Shown: positions 18,034-26,579 of the stretch, in pieces
Numbering within the stretch: the stretch's first letter is position 1
Layout: every line of letters starts with the position of its first letter
Assembly (NCBI GenBank): GCA_947492175.1
Contig: CANLMQ010000023.1
Location: forward strand, 28,844 to 92,843
Reading direction: 5' to 3'
Origin: an uncultured Draconibacterium sp.
GTDB lineage: Bacteria > Bacteroidota > Bacteroidia > Bacteroidales > Prolixibacteraceae
DNA: 64,000 nucleotides
The notes under the pieces: generated by a model
Told to the model about the DNA's origin: nothing
Database searches by the model: none
What the model saw: only the letters and a program-made list of their open reading frames with translations
Position numbers and translations under genes: made by a program

Positions 18034-19314
18034 TTAGTTGGATAATATAAGCTGAACATCCTGTGTGTTGCCGGTTTCGGTTGTGATAACAAATTCTTTT
18101 TTGATATTTTTCTCCGGATTGCTAACCAGCAATTTGTATTCCTTATTTTTTTTCAGTTTAAACTGAAGAAATTGGTTCATGTCGTCCGTTTTGCGGGGCG
18201 AGTATCCAAAGTTGATGACTTTTTCTCCGTCTAAAACATCTACTCTGGAACTTAATCTCGATTCGCTTACCGAAGTGTTCTCATTGGCAAAAACCACCAC
18301 ATTAACCATCAGTTCATCTTCTGAAAGTTGGCTGTTTTTTATCGATTCGTTATAGATATCGATATAACGTTGTGTAACATTGTGTCCCCAGGCAAGAACT
18401 TCTTTTTTCTCCCACCGGTCCTTCATTTTCTGGAAACGCGGACGTACCTGTTCCGGTAATTTATTTAGGTCAACCACTTCCATAATACTGCCGTCGGGAG
18501 CTGCATAATAAGGCATGCCCGTTGGTTTGTACGAAGCTGCATAAACCCAGTGAAGCATGTTGTCCGGATCAGCTTTTCCTGCATCGGCAACAAACCATGA
18601 CTGGTTTAAGGTATCCGGATAGTATTCGATAAACTGCCATTTGCTGTCTACCAGCACTTCGCTCCAGGTATGGTTGCCCTTAAAATTTGTCCACATGGCA
18701 GTTCCGGCTAAACGCGACGGAATTCCAATCGCACGATAAGCATCGGTAAGTAAAATCGACAAACCGGTACAGGTTGCCATATTTTCTTTCATTGCCTGTA
18801 AAGGACTAATATCAACTTTCGAACGTTTTGTATTGTATTCTACATTTAATTCGTCTTTTATGTTGTGGGCAATTGCCATTACCGCATCAACCATGTTTTC
18901 TTTATTCTCGGCGTATTTGGCAAAGCGCTCGTAAAAATTCCGGCGCCAGTTATCGCGGTCTTCCGAAATATTTGCATATGGTAATACTTCGTTAAAAAAA
19001 ACAGAATCGGGGAGAGCGGCACACCAGGCATATTTCTCGCGGGCTTTGTAAGCATATTCGGCATTTTCGAGCAGGAATCCGGCTTTTAATGTTGTAAGGT
19101 CTCTCTCTGGCATGTAACTAATAATAAATGCCATTCCTTCTTTTTGTGCTTCGGGAGCTTCGGCCAAAGCTTTTTGAAGCTCGGCAGCATTCTCACCGGC
19201 TTTGGTAAAAGCAGTATCTAAAAGTGCGTGATATGATTCCGGAATTCCGGGGTATTTCGTCTGGCATCCCCAGATCATTGCAATAAGGATGAATAAAAAT
19301 GCTAGTTTTTTCAT
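18034..19314 (-). CDS. Transglutaminase-like cysteine-protease-fold lipoprotein
   Basis: A 426-residue lipoprotein (lipobox AMIWGC, Cys17). The transglutaminase core lies at about residues 140-245, with a complete apparent triad: Cys182 in ATCTGLSIL, His215 in GNHTWSEVL and Asp234 in EYYPD. Bacterial members are mostly peptidases or amidases rather than cross-linkers. The C-terminal about 120 residues form a beta-rich domain. It lies immediately upstream of the PNGase F-like gene, so a joint role in processing extracellular glycoproteins or glycopeptides is a reasonable inference. The substrate is unknown. Confidence 0.82.
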   Translation of the reverse strand: MKKLAFLFILIAMIWGCQTKYPGIPESYHALLDTAFTKAGENAAELQKALAEAPEAQKEGMAFIISYMPERDLTTLKAGFLLENAEYAYKAREKYAWCAALPDSVFFNEVLPYANISEDRDNWRRNFYERFAKYAENKENMVDAVMAIAHNIKDELNVEYNTKRSKVDISPLQAMKENMATCTGLSILLTDAYRAIGIPSRLAGTAMWTNFKGNHTWSEVLVDSKWQFIEYYPDTLNQSWFVADAGKADPDNMLHWVYAASYKPTGMPYYAAPDGSIMEVVDLNKLPEQVRPRFQKMKDRWEKKEVLAWGHNVTQRYIDIYNESIKNSQLSEDELMVNVVVFANENTSVSESRLSSRVDVLDGEKVINFGYSPRKTDDMNQFLQFKLKKNKEYKLLVSNPEKNIKKEFVITTETGNTQDVQLILSN

Positions 19315-19804
19315 GTTTTCACTTATTAAAATAATTTAATAAAGAAGCAAAACTAGTGAAAATATTTGTATTAGGTTGTTCTGTAGGTAGTTTTTGGAAA
19401 AACAAGAATAAAATTGAGTAGTACTTGTGGGATTGCTTGTAAAGTTTCATAGATAATTTAAGCATTCAAATCTTTTTGAAGGATAGGTGTGTTTCTATTT
19501 TCTAGTTAATGGTTAAAACCCTGCAATTTTATTGCAGCTACTTTCAGTTTCTATAAATATTATTCCATTGTGAGAAGTTTGAAGCGCGAAGCATGAAGTT
19601 GTTTTGGAAAAAGGAGTACCTTTCTTCTGTCTTCCAACTTCTGTCTTCCGTCAAATTACGCTTTGCTATTTGAATTTCATTCAATCTTAAACCTATGTAC
19701 TTCCAGTGCATAGTGGTTTAGTTAGAATTAGTTTTAACCATTTAAAAATGAACATTTAAGCAATAAATTTCTTATCTTGATATATTTAATCTAAATCAAC
19801 AATT
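19315..19804. other. Intergenic region with a short tandem repeat
   Basis: A 490-bp AT-rich gap between divergent genes. It contains CTTCTGTCTTCC twice (19624-19635 and 19638-19649, 14-bp period), next to GAAG-rich sequence at about 19580-19600 that is partly complementary to it. Such GAAG/CTTC repeats are common intergenic decoration in Bacteroidetes genomes. Promoters for both flanking genes must lie here but none stands out. Confidence 0.5.
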
Positions 19805-21220
19805 ATGAATTCTGATCTTAGCTTTCTCAAATCTTTTATTTTAGTTTCTGTATTCTCGATTAGTGCATTATTTGTAAAGGCTCAGGATGGAGCAATATTA
19901 TACGGAAAAAATTGTGCACAATGCCATGGGGCCAATTTAAATGGAGGAAACGCTGCCAGTTTAATTGATGGTGTCTGGCAATTTGGTGCCGAAGACGGTT
20001 ATCAGTTTCGAAATATAAAGTTTGGAATTTCCCATCTGGGCATGCCTTCGTATGAGTTGACATTACAAGATGACGAGATTCGGGCAATTATGCAGTATGT
20101 AAAAAACGAGGCAACAAAAGCAGGCGCTGAAAAACCACCTATCGCAAAAGAGATTGAAACCCTGGACTACAACATAAATGTAGAGATTTTTGCTGAAGGT
20201 CTGGAAGTTCCGTGGGCCATTGATTTTTTAGATAAAAACACAGCATTAATAACTGAACGCCCGGGACGTTTGCGGGTAGTAAAAAATGGAAAGTTGCAGC
20301 AGGAGCCAATAAAAAATACACCTAAAGTTTTAAACGAAGGACAGGGTGGATTGCTGGACGTTGCCGTTGATCCGGATTATAAAAATAACGGATGGATTTA
20401 CCTGGCTTATAGTCATGTTTTGGAGAATTCAAAAGAAGGAGAGCGACCAGGAGCAATGACCAGGATTGTAAGGGGGAAAATAGAAGGCAACAGCTGGATA
20501 AACGAGGAAGTTTTGTTTGAAGCGCCGCAAGAAACCTATAGGACTACACGACATCATTATGGCTGCCGCATTGTTTTCGATCCCTGGGGACATCTATATT
20601 TTTGCATTGGGGATCGTGGAGCAGGTGATCAAGCACAGGATTTTACGCGGCCAAACGGGAAAGTACACCGAATTTACACCGATGGTTCAATTCCTGAATC
20701 AAATCCGTTTATGGCAGAAGAGGCAGCAATGAAATCGTTGTATTCGCTGGGAAACAGGAATATTCAGGGAATGGCAATTCATCCCGAAAACGGTCAGCTT
20801 TGGGTGACGGAACATGGACCGATGGGAGGCGATGAACTGAATTTAATTGAAGCCGGGAAAAATTATGGCTGGCCGGTAATTACGTACGGATTAAACTACA
20901 ACGGAACCATTATTACAGAGCAGACTCATAAACCCGGAATGGAACAGCCCATAGTTTACTGGAAACCTTCAATTGCTGTTTGTGGACTTGATTTTTATCG
21001 AGGCAACCTTTTTAAAAAATGGGAAAATAAATTGTTGGTTGGTGCATTAAAATACGAAGAGGTTCGGTTACTAAGTCTTGAAAAAGACCGGGTGATGCAT
21101 CAGGAGGTGATTGTTAAAAACCAGGGTCGTGTCCGCGATGTTTCTACCGGGCCGGATGGAGCCATTTACGTAGTGCTGAATAAGCCGGGAACAGTTATAC
21201 GATTAACTCCCAAAAAGTAA
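19805..21220 (+). CDS. Cytochrome c-PQQ-dependent sugar dehydrogenase fusion
   Basis: A 471-residue exported protein with a signal peptide (cut near residue 26). Residues 27-105 are a mono-heme cytochrome c domain (Cys37-x2-Cys40-His41, with a likely Met ligand in HLGMPSYE). Residues about 125-470 form a six-bladed glucose/sorbosone-dehydrogenase-type propeller, recognised by VPWAIDFL, ERPGRL, GQGGLLD, RTTRHHYG and GNRNIQGMAIHP. The family oxidises aldoses or oligosaccharides in the periplasm with PQQ. The fused cytochrome would take the electrons directly. The stop codon abuts the stop of the convergent SRAP gene with no spacer. Confidence 0.9.
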   Translation: MNSDLSFLKSFILVSVFSISALFVKAQDGAILYGKNCAQCHGANLNGGNAASLIDGVWQFGAEDGYQFRNIKFGISHLGMPSYELTLQDDEIRAIMQYVKNEATKAGAEKPPIAKEIETLDYNINVEIFAEGLEVPWAIDFLDKNTALITERPGRLRVVKNGKLQQEPIKNTPKVLNEGQGGLLDVAVDPDYKNNGWIYLAYSHVLENSKEGERPGAMTRIVRGKIEGNSWINEEVLFEAPQETYRTTRHHYGCRIVFDPWGHLYFCIGDRGAGDQAQDFTRPNGKVHRIYTDGSIPESNPFMAEEAAMKSLYSLGNRNIQGMAIHPENGQLWVTEHGPMGGDELNLIEAGKNYGWPVITYGLNYNGTIITEQTHKPGMEQPIVYWKPSIAVCGLDFYRGNLFKKWENKLLVGALKYEEVRLLSLEKDRVMHQEVIVKNQGRVRDVSTGPDGAIYVVLNKPGTVIRLTPKK

Positions 21221-21976
21221 TTAAACCGTAATCTTCAACTCCGGATAACTAAATTCTTTAATGGCTTCGGGCGAATTTCCTACGGCATTTTTACCCCGGA
21301 GTTTTCGTACGGTATGTGCTTTCAAAAGACCATCAACTGCAGGGACGATCAATTTTTTTGCTTCAGATGCATTTCCTTTTAACCAAACTTCTGCCTGGCT
21401 TTCATTCAGAATTAATGGCATTCGGGCTTCCTTTAGATTTGGATTGTTTTGGATCTTTTTTACTAAAGAATTTGCTTTTGTGGTGACAATAGTAAAGCTG
21501 TTTATTATTTCGCCAGATGCTTTATTTGTCCATTCGTCCCACAATCCTCCTAATATTAAAGGTTCTTCATCAACTCCATAAATATAAAACGGGTAAGTAT
21601 TACCGCCAAAATGATGGTGTTCAAAAAAGCCATCGATATAGACCAAACAACGTTTCGATTTTGCAGAGGTTCGGAATGATGGTTTTTCAAAAATACTTTC
21701 GCCGCGGGCATTTATGGTTTTGTTCCAGATATCGAGTTGTTGCTGTTCGTTTTTAACCCAAAACGGAATAAGTCCCCAGCTTGCTACCAGTGGCATTTCA
21801 GAGTTATCGCCTGTGTATACCAAAAGTTTTGGATGTTGAAATCCTGATACATGAAACCATTCGTCTTCCAAAAAAGGGCGAAATTTCTCAATTAGCATTT
21901 GTACGGCTTCCTCGTTCCCATAATGACGGGCACGCTTTAAAGCGGCTTCAACTTTTGTTTTAATGTCGTAACACAT
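21221..21976 (-). CDS. SRAP-family abasic-site shield protein (YedK/HMCES-like)
   Basis: A 251-residue SOS-response-associated-peptidase family protein. Cys2 directly follows the initiator Met, as needed for the thiazolidine cross-link to abasic sites in single-stranded DNA. NARGES (residues about 88-93), the YIDGFFEH active-site Glu region and ARMPLIL match the family. The usual IH...RMP histidine appears as Gln here (KIQNNP), which could alter cross-link reversal. It sits tail-to-tail with the PQQ dehydrogenase. No lexA-like box was identified upstream. Confidence 0.9.
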   Translation of the reverse strand: MCYDIKTKVEAALKRARHYGNEEAVQMLIEKFRPFLEDEWFHVSGFQHPKLLVYTGDNSEMPLVASWGLIPFWVKNEQQQLDIWNKTINARGESIFEKPSFRTSAKSKRCLVYIDGFFEHHHFGGNTYPFYIYGVDEEPLILGGLWDEWTNKASGEIINSFTIVTTKANSLVKKIQNNPNLKEARMPLILNESQAEVWLKGNASEAKKLIVPAVDGLLKAHTVRKLRGKNAVGNSPEAIKEFSYPELKITV

Positions 21977-22127
21977 ATCCAGAATAACGTTCGAAATTTT
22001 ATAAAGTTAATTAAAAGACGAAAAGTTCTATCTCGCTCAAATTGAATGCATTTTTATAAATCCCGTTACATGTGGAAAAATTATTATTTGTAAGTTTGGG
22101 AGAATTCATAAACCTATACTTACTAAG

Positions 22128-24512
22128 ATGAAATATTCTACATCCTTTGTTTTGATATTACTTGTTTTATTTCAATATGCCTGTAATTGTCCTTCCAGTG
22201 AAAAAGAATTAAATCCATCGTTGGTTTTGTGGTACGAGAAGCCGGCAGAAAACTGGACTGAAGCCCTGCCTTTGGGTAACGGTCGTTTGGGAGCTATGGT
22301 TTACGGGGGGACTGAGAAAGAAATTATTCAGTTTAACGAAGAAACTTTGTGGACCGGACAACCACACGATTATGCAAATAAAGGTGCCCACGAAGTTTTT
22401 CATAAATTAAGAGAATTACTTTGGGCCGGCAAACAGGAAGAAGCGCATAAACTCGGAAACGAACGTTTTATGTCGGTGCCGTTGGGACAGCTTTGTTACC
22501 AGCCGTTTGGGAATGTGTTATTGAATTTTCCGGGGCATAAAAAGGCTATTAATTACACAAGAAAACTGGATTTAGAAGATGCAGTAACAAGTGTTTCTTA
22601 TGAATTGGATGGCGTAACTTATACTCGGGAAGTTTTGGCATCGGAACCTGATCAGGCCGTTGTTATGCAGCTTGAAGCTTCTAAAAAAGGAGCACTTGAG
22701 TTTTCTGTTGGTTTAGATTCACCGCACCATAAATTTGATGTAACAGTTGATGGGAGTGTGCTCGTGATTAAAGGCAGACCTAATAATTATCCTGAAGATA
22801 AATTAAGGGAAGGCGCACCTTACCCGGAAAGTAAGCTTACATTTGAAGCGAGATTAAGAGTACTTACCGACGGAGACCTGGTCCGGGAAGACAATAAGAT
22901 AAAAGTAAATAATGCAAAAAATGCTACTTTGGAATTAGTAGCAGCCACAAGCTTTATTAATTTCCACGACATTAGCGGAAATCCCTCAGAACTTTGTCAA
23001 AACTACCTGAACAACCTTGAAGGGAAATCATTCGGTCAGATTAAGGACGCTCATATTAAAGACTACCGGAATTTGTTTGGAAGGGTTGATCTGGATCTGG
23101 GAAAATCAGAAATTTCATTCCGGCCAACAAATGAACGTTTGAAAACATTTAAGAGGGATGAAGACCCGAGTATGGTTTCCTTGTTGTTTCAGTACGGAAG
23201 GTATTTATTGATATCATCGTCGCGGGCGGGAACACAACCAGCCAATTTGCAAGGAATTTGGAACGATAAAATTTATCCGCCGTGGGACAGCAAATACACG
23301 ATTAACATTAATACTGAAATGAATTACTGGCCGGCAGAAATGACCAATTTGTCGGAATTGACCGATCCGTTAATTAAAATGGTAGAAGATTTATCAGAAA
23401 CGGGCCAGAATGTTGCAAAAGAGCATTATAATCTAAAAGGTTGGGTAGCGCATCATAACACCGATATCTGGCGGGGGGCGGCGCCAATCAACAATGCCAA
23501 TCATGGAGTGTGGCCCGTAGGAGGGGCCTGGCTAAGTCAGCATTTGTGGTGGCATTATCAGTTTACAGGAGACAAAGAGTATCTGAAAAACCGTGCTTAT
23601 CCAGTATTGAAGGAAGCCGCACGCTTTTTTGCCGAATATCTGGTTCCCGATCCTGCAAATCCTGTATGGCTGGTAAGTGGGCCAAGTAACAGCCCCGAAA
23701 ATGGAGGTATGGTAATGGCGCCAACTATGGACCATCAAATTATCCGAAATCTATTTTCAAATACAATTGAAGCTGCAAAGATTCTGGAAGTTGATGATGA
23801 TTTTGCTGAAATGATTGCTGCGAAACAAGCTAAAATAGCGCCAAATCAAATCGGACAATACGGACAGTTGCAAGAGTGGCTGGAAGATAAAGACGATCCT
23901 AAAAACGAGCACCGCCATGTTTCCCATTTGTGGGGTTTGCATCCCGGAAATGAAATTCATCCGCTAACAACTCCAGAACTGGCGGAGGCTTGCAAGGTTA
24001 CACTTTCGCATCGCGGAGATGGTGGAACAGGATGGTCGCGTGCCTGGAAAATTAATTTCTGGGCAAGGCTTTTAGATGGCGATCATTCTTTTCTGCTGCT
24101 TAAAAACCTGATGGTTCCTTCCCTTTCAGAAGAAACGGATATGAGAGACAAAGGTGGCTTGTATTTTAATTTATTCGATGCACATCCACCTTTTCAGATT
24201 GATGGAAATTTTGGAGCAACCTCGGGAATTACAGAAATGCTTTTACAGTCGTATTTACGGGACGAAAACGGAGATTTCTTTATGGATATATTGCCTGCCC
24301 TTCCGTCAGCATTGCCATCGGGTAAGATTTCAGGATTAAAAGGCAGGGGAGGTTTTGAAATTTCAATTAAATGGGATCAGGGAAGTCTGGAAACAGTTGA
24401 AATTAAATCATTACTGGGAGCAAAATTGAATGTCCGATATAACGGGAAACTGATTTCGCAAAATACAAAAGAAGGAGAAACCTATATATTTCACAGGGAT
24501 AGTTTTAAGTAA
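22128..24512 (+). CDS. GH95 alpha-L-fucosidase (lipoprotein)
   Basis: A 794-residue exported enzyme with a lipobox (FQYACN, Cys19). It carries the complete GH95 architecture: N-terminal beta-sandwich (about 30-270), linker helices, (alpha/alpha)6 barrel (300-690) and C-terminal beta domain. Catalytic landmarks are Asn393 and Asn395 in NINTEMNYW, the acid Glu524 in SNSPENGG and Asp692 in QIDGNFG. GH95 enzymes are inverting alpha-1,2-L-fucosidases, with some alpha-L-galactosidases. No SusCD pair accompanies the gene, so it is a free-standing glycan-trimming enzyme. It may serve the same glycoprotein-derived substrates as the upstream PNGase F, which is inference. Confidence 0.92.
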   Translation: MKYSTSFVLILLVLFQYACNCPSSEKELNPSLVLWYEKPAENWTEALPLGNGRLGAMVYGGTEKEIIQFNEETLWTGQPHDYANKGAHEVFHKLRELLWAGKQEEAHKLGNERFMSVPLGQLCYQPFGNVLLNFPGHKKAINYTRKLDLEDAVTSVSYELDGVTYTREVLASEPDQAVVMQLEASKKGALEFSVGLDSPHHKFDVTVDGSVLVIKGRPNNYPEDKLREGAPYPESKLTFEARLRVLTDGDLVREDNKIKVNNAKNATLELVAATSFINFHDISGNPSELCQNYLNNLEGKSFGQIKDAHIKDYRNLFGRVDLDLGKSEISFRPTNERLKTFKRDEDPSMVSLLFQYGRYLLISSSRAGTQPANLQGIWNDKIYPPWDSKYTININTEMNYWPAEMTNLSELTDPLIKMVEDLSETGQNVAKEHYNLKGWVAHHNTDIWRGAAPINNANHGVWPVGGAWLSQHLWWHYQFTGDKEYLKNRAYPVLKEAARFFAEYLVPDPANPVWLVSGPSNSPENGGMVMAPTMDHQIIRNLFSNTIEAAKILEVDDDFAEMIAAKQAKIAPNQIGQYGQLQEWLEDKDDPKNEHRHVSHLWGLHPGNEIHPLTTPELAEACKVTLSHRGDGGTGWSRAWKINFWARLLDGDHSFLLLKNLMVPSLSEETDMRDKGGLYFNLFDAHPPFQIDGNFGATSGITEMLLQSYLRDENGDFFMDILPALPSALPSGKISGLKGRGGFEISIKWDQGSLETVEIKSLLGAKLNVRYNGKLISQNTKEGETYIFHRDSFK

Positions 24513-25056
24513 AACAACAGGGTACTGCAGTACTCACAATTCTGAGTTCTTAAAATTTATACTTCAATCGCGAATGATAAACGTTTTGAGATGGCGGAGT
24601 AAAAATTATCAAAATGCTACAGGTGCGAAAGTGCCTACTATATCCTAAGTCGGGTGCCTGATTGCAATGGCATTAATTCTGATAATAGTTCGGGCTGAGA
24701 CAAATTATGGTAGCAAAAAGCAGATATTTCTCCTAAAATGACTGTGAAAGATATGTTTTTCATCAAAATATTTGGATAATTAAAATCAACTCTCTACTTT
24801 GCCCGGACAAACCCTTATTTTTTATCTTTTTGTTTTTATTATGGGCAGCTTTTTGGACGAAAGTTGCCCTTTTGTGTCTTGTTGGTAGGTACCGAAGGCT
24901 AAAAAGGGCGGAAGTTGTGAAGATTTATTGAAGAATAAATAAAAGATTGAAGGAGGATAAGTACAAATAGCATTTCTGAAAGTGTTTATCTGAATTCGGG
25001 CATTCATTGAGAATGATAAAAATCAGGAAGATAGAAAGGCAGGGTTCCCTGCCTTT
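24513..25056. other. Gene-free region with palindrome and two terminator-like hairpins
   Basis: A 544-bp gap without a convincing ORF. It holds a 12-bp palindrome GTACTGCAGTAC (24522-24533), ten bases after the GH95 stop, and hairpins at 24843-24869 and 25035-25056. The stretch between about 24540 and 24840 may be a degraded coding remnant or an untranslated tail. I see no frame worth calling. Confidence 0.45.
24843..24875 (+). terminator. Stand-alone terminator-like hairpin
   Basis: GGGCAGCTTT and AAAGTTGCCC pair over 10 bp (one G-T) around a 7-nt loop, followed by TTTTG. It lies 330 bp beyond the GH95 stop, far for a simple 3' UTR, so it may end either a long tail or a separate small transcript. 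Confidence 0.6.
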
Positions 25057-25058
25057 TT
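25035..25058. terminator. Bidirectional terminator next to the epimerase gene
   Basis: AAAGGCAGGG and CCCTGCCTTT form a perfect 10-bp stem with a 2-nt loop gap, followed by TTTTT on the plus strand. It abuts the stop codon of the minus-strand epimerase gene. Confidence 0.8.
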
Positions 25059-26079
25059 AATTCATATCTTTTTTAAGAAGAGCTGCTGTCTTTTTTATCG
25101 ATTCGGAAATTGGCAGGTAAGAATATCCAAGTGTTTGGGTGGTTTTGGAACCATCAAAATAGTGAGCTTCATTTCTTCCACTGGCAGTTTCCCGTGTTAA
25201 CATCGATGGTTTTTGCGTAATCCAACCTAGCAGTGTGGCAGCGCGCCAGGCAACGGCCATAAGAAAATCGTTTGCCCAGTTTGCAGGGCGGGGTTTATTC
25301 AATGCATCGGCAATTTGAGAAAAAAGATCCTGATAACTCAGATTTTCTGAATTAAGGAGATAACGTTGATTCTTGCAGGTTTCAAAATTCGAATCATCCA
25401 TTAACCGGATCATAATCTGAACAACATCGTTTATATCAACATAACCTGTTATTCCTTTTGTGTAGAATTTAATACCGTCCCAAATGGTTTTAAACAATTT
25501 TGAACTTCCTGTTTCCCAATTGCCCGGGCCAAGAATAATGGAAGGATTAACAATTACAGCATCCAGTCCTTCTTCGATGCCACGCCAGATTTCTGCTTCC
25601 GAAAAAAACTTACTTTCCGAATAACCCGAATTCTTTTTTGAAGGTACCCAGTTTGTGGTTTCGGAAGTGGCTTCACCATTTTGTAATTTTCCAAGAGCAG
25701 CAATCGAACTCACATGACATATTCTTTTTACGCCGTTTTCAATGGCAGCATTAACAATATTGGCCGTACCTTCCACATTGTTCGATATCGTTTTTTTCCG
25801 CTCCTTTGGATTAAAAGAAACAATGGCAGCGCAATGGTATATTTCGGAAACATCAACGAGTATTTTTTCCAGCGAATAATAATCGAGAATATCTCCGTTT
25901 ACCCATTCAATCTGATCGAAAAGATGTTGTGCATCATCAGTATAATACGAAAAGGTTTTGATAACCTGCTGTAAATTACTGGTTTCACGTTTTAAAGCTT
26001 TTACCTTTTTCCCTGCCTTTGTAAGTTCAAAAAGCAAATGTGCTCCAACCAATCCTGTTCCGCCTGTTACAAATATCAT
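25057..26079 (-). CDS. NAD-dependent epimerase/dehydratase family protein
   Basis: A 340-residue extended short-chain dehydrogenase. The N-terminal nucleotide motif is TGGTGLVGAHL, the catalytic Ser/Tyr/Lys set is HVSSIAAL with YSESKFFSE, and NPSIILGPG matches the substrate loop of dihydroflavonol-reductase/hopanoid HpnA-like members. Bacteroidetes carry this type near dnaG-like housekeeping genes. The substrate is unknown. It begins 10 bp after the PNPOx-like gene and probably shares its transcript. Confidence 0.85.
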   Translation of the reverse strand: MIFVTGGTGLVGAHLLFELTKAGKKVKALKRETSNLQQVIKTFSYYTDDAQHLFDQIEWVNGDILDYYSLEKILVDVSEIYHCAAIVSFNPKERKKTISNNVEGTANIVNAAIENGVKRICHVSSIAALGKLQNGEATSETTNWVPSKKNSGYSESKFFSEAEIWRGIEEGLDAVIVNPSIILGPGNWETGSSKLFKTIWDGIKFYTKGITGYVDINDVVQIMIRLMDDSNFETCKNQRYLLNSENLSYQDLFSQIADALNKPRPANWANDFLMAVAWRAATLLGWITQKPSMLTRETASGRNEAHYFDGSKTTQTLGYSYLPISESIKKTAALLKKDMN

Positions 26080-26089
26080 TCAGATTTTA

Positions 26090-26572
26090 TTAGCTGTTCC
26101 ACGGAGTTACCGCTTTGGTTCCAAAATGTTTTGCCGAAAGTTTATCGATTGAAACTTTTAAAATACCAACGTTTTTTACGGCTGGCGTTCCAAATTTAAA
26201 TTCACGGTCGCTGTATTGTTTCATAAGTAAGCCCAAACAACGGTATTTTTCATCAAAATCATCAATAAATTCTACGGTTCCTTCAACAATTACCGACTTT
26301 GATTTTACCCGGTAACTGCATCCTACCTGCACATCTTGCCAGGCCAGATCTTCACCCAGTGTCCAGTTTATGCAGACCTTTGGATTTTTTTGAATGGTTT
26401 CCCACATACGACCTTCCTGTGCCGAGTGAAGAATTACAAAATCGCCGTCAAGTGCAAAATTCATGGGTAAAACATAAGGTGTATCGCTATCTGACATGGC
26501 TACAAAACAAGTTTTACATGCCTTTATTACGTCTTCAATTTCTTTTCTGTCTTCAATAAAAATAGTTCGCAT
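26090..26572 (-). CDS. Pyridoxamine 5'-phosphate oxidase-fold flavin-binding protein
   Basis: A 160-residue split-barrel protein of the PNPOx-like superfamily. It begins with a family-typical region (CKTCFVAMSD, PYVLPMNFALDGDFVILHSA, GRMWETIQKNP) seen in NimA-like and heme-utilisation-like FMN proteins. It lacks the C-terminal extension of true PdxH, so pyridoxal phosphate synthesis is unlikely; a flavin-linked reductase role is possible. It lies 7 bp downstream of dnaG and upstream of the epimerase gene, forming a three-gene run. Confidence 0.82.
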   Translation of the reverse strand: MRTIFIEDRKEIEDVIKACKTCFVAMSDSDTPYVLPMNFALDGDFVILHSAQEGRMWETIQKNPKVCINWTLGEDLAWQDVQVGCSYRVKSKSVIVEGTVEFIDDFDEKYRCLGLLMKQYSDREFKFGTPAVKNVGILKVSIDKLSAKHFGTKAVTPWNS

Positions 26573-26579
26573 AAATAAT

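Noticed and set aside
19624..19649. CRISPR or VNTR array
   Set aside because: Only two 12-bp copies with a 2-bp spacer; too short and too few.
8476..24512. Polysaccharide utilisation locus
   Set aside because: GH2, PNGase F and GH95 genes are present, but no SusC/SusD pair, and the genes are split by terminators and housekeeping genes on both strands.
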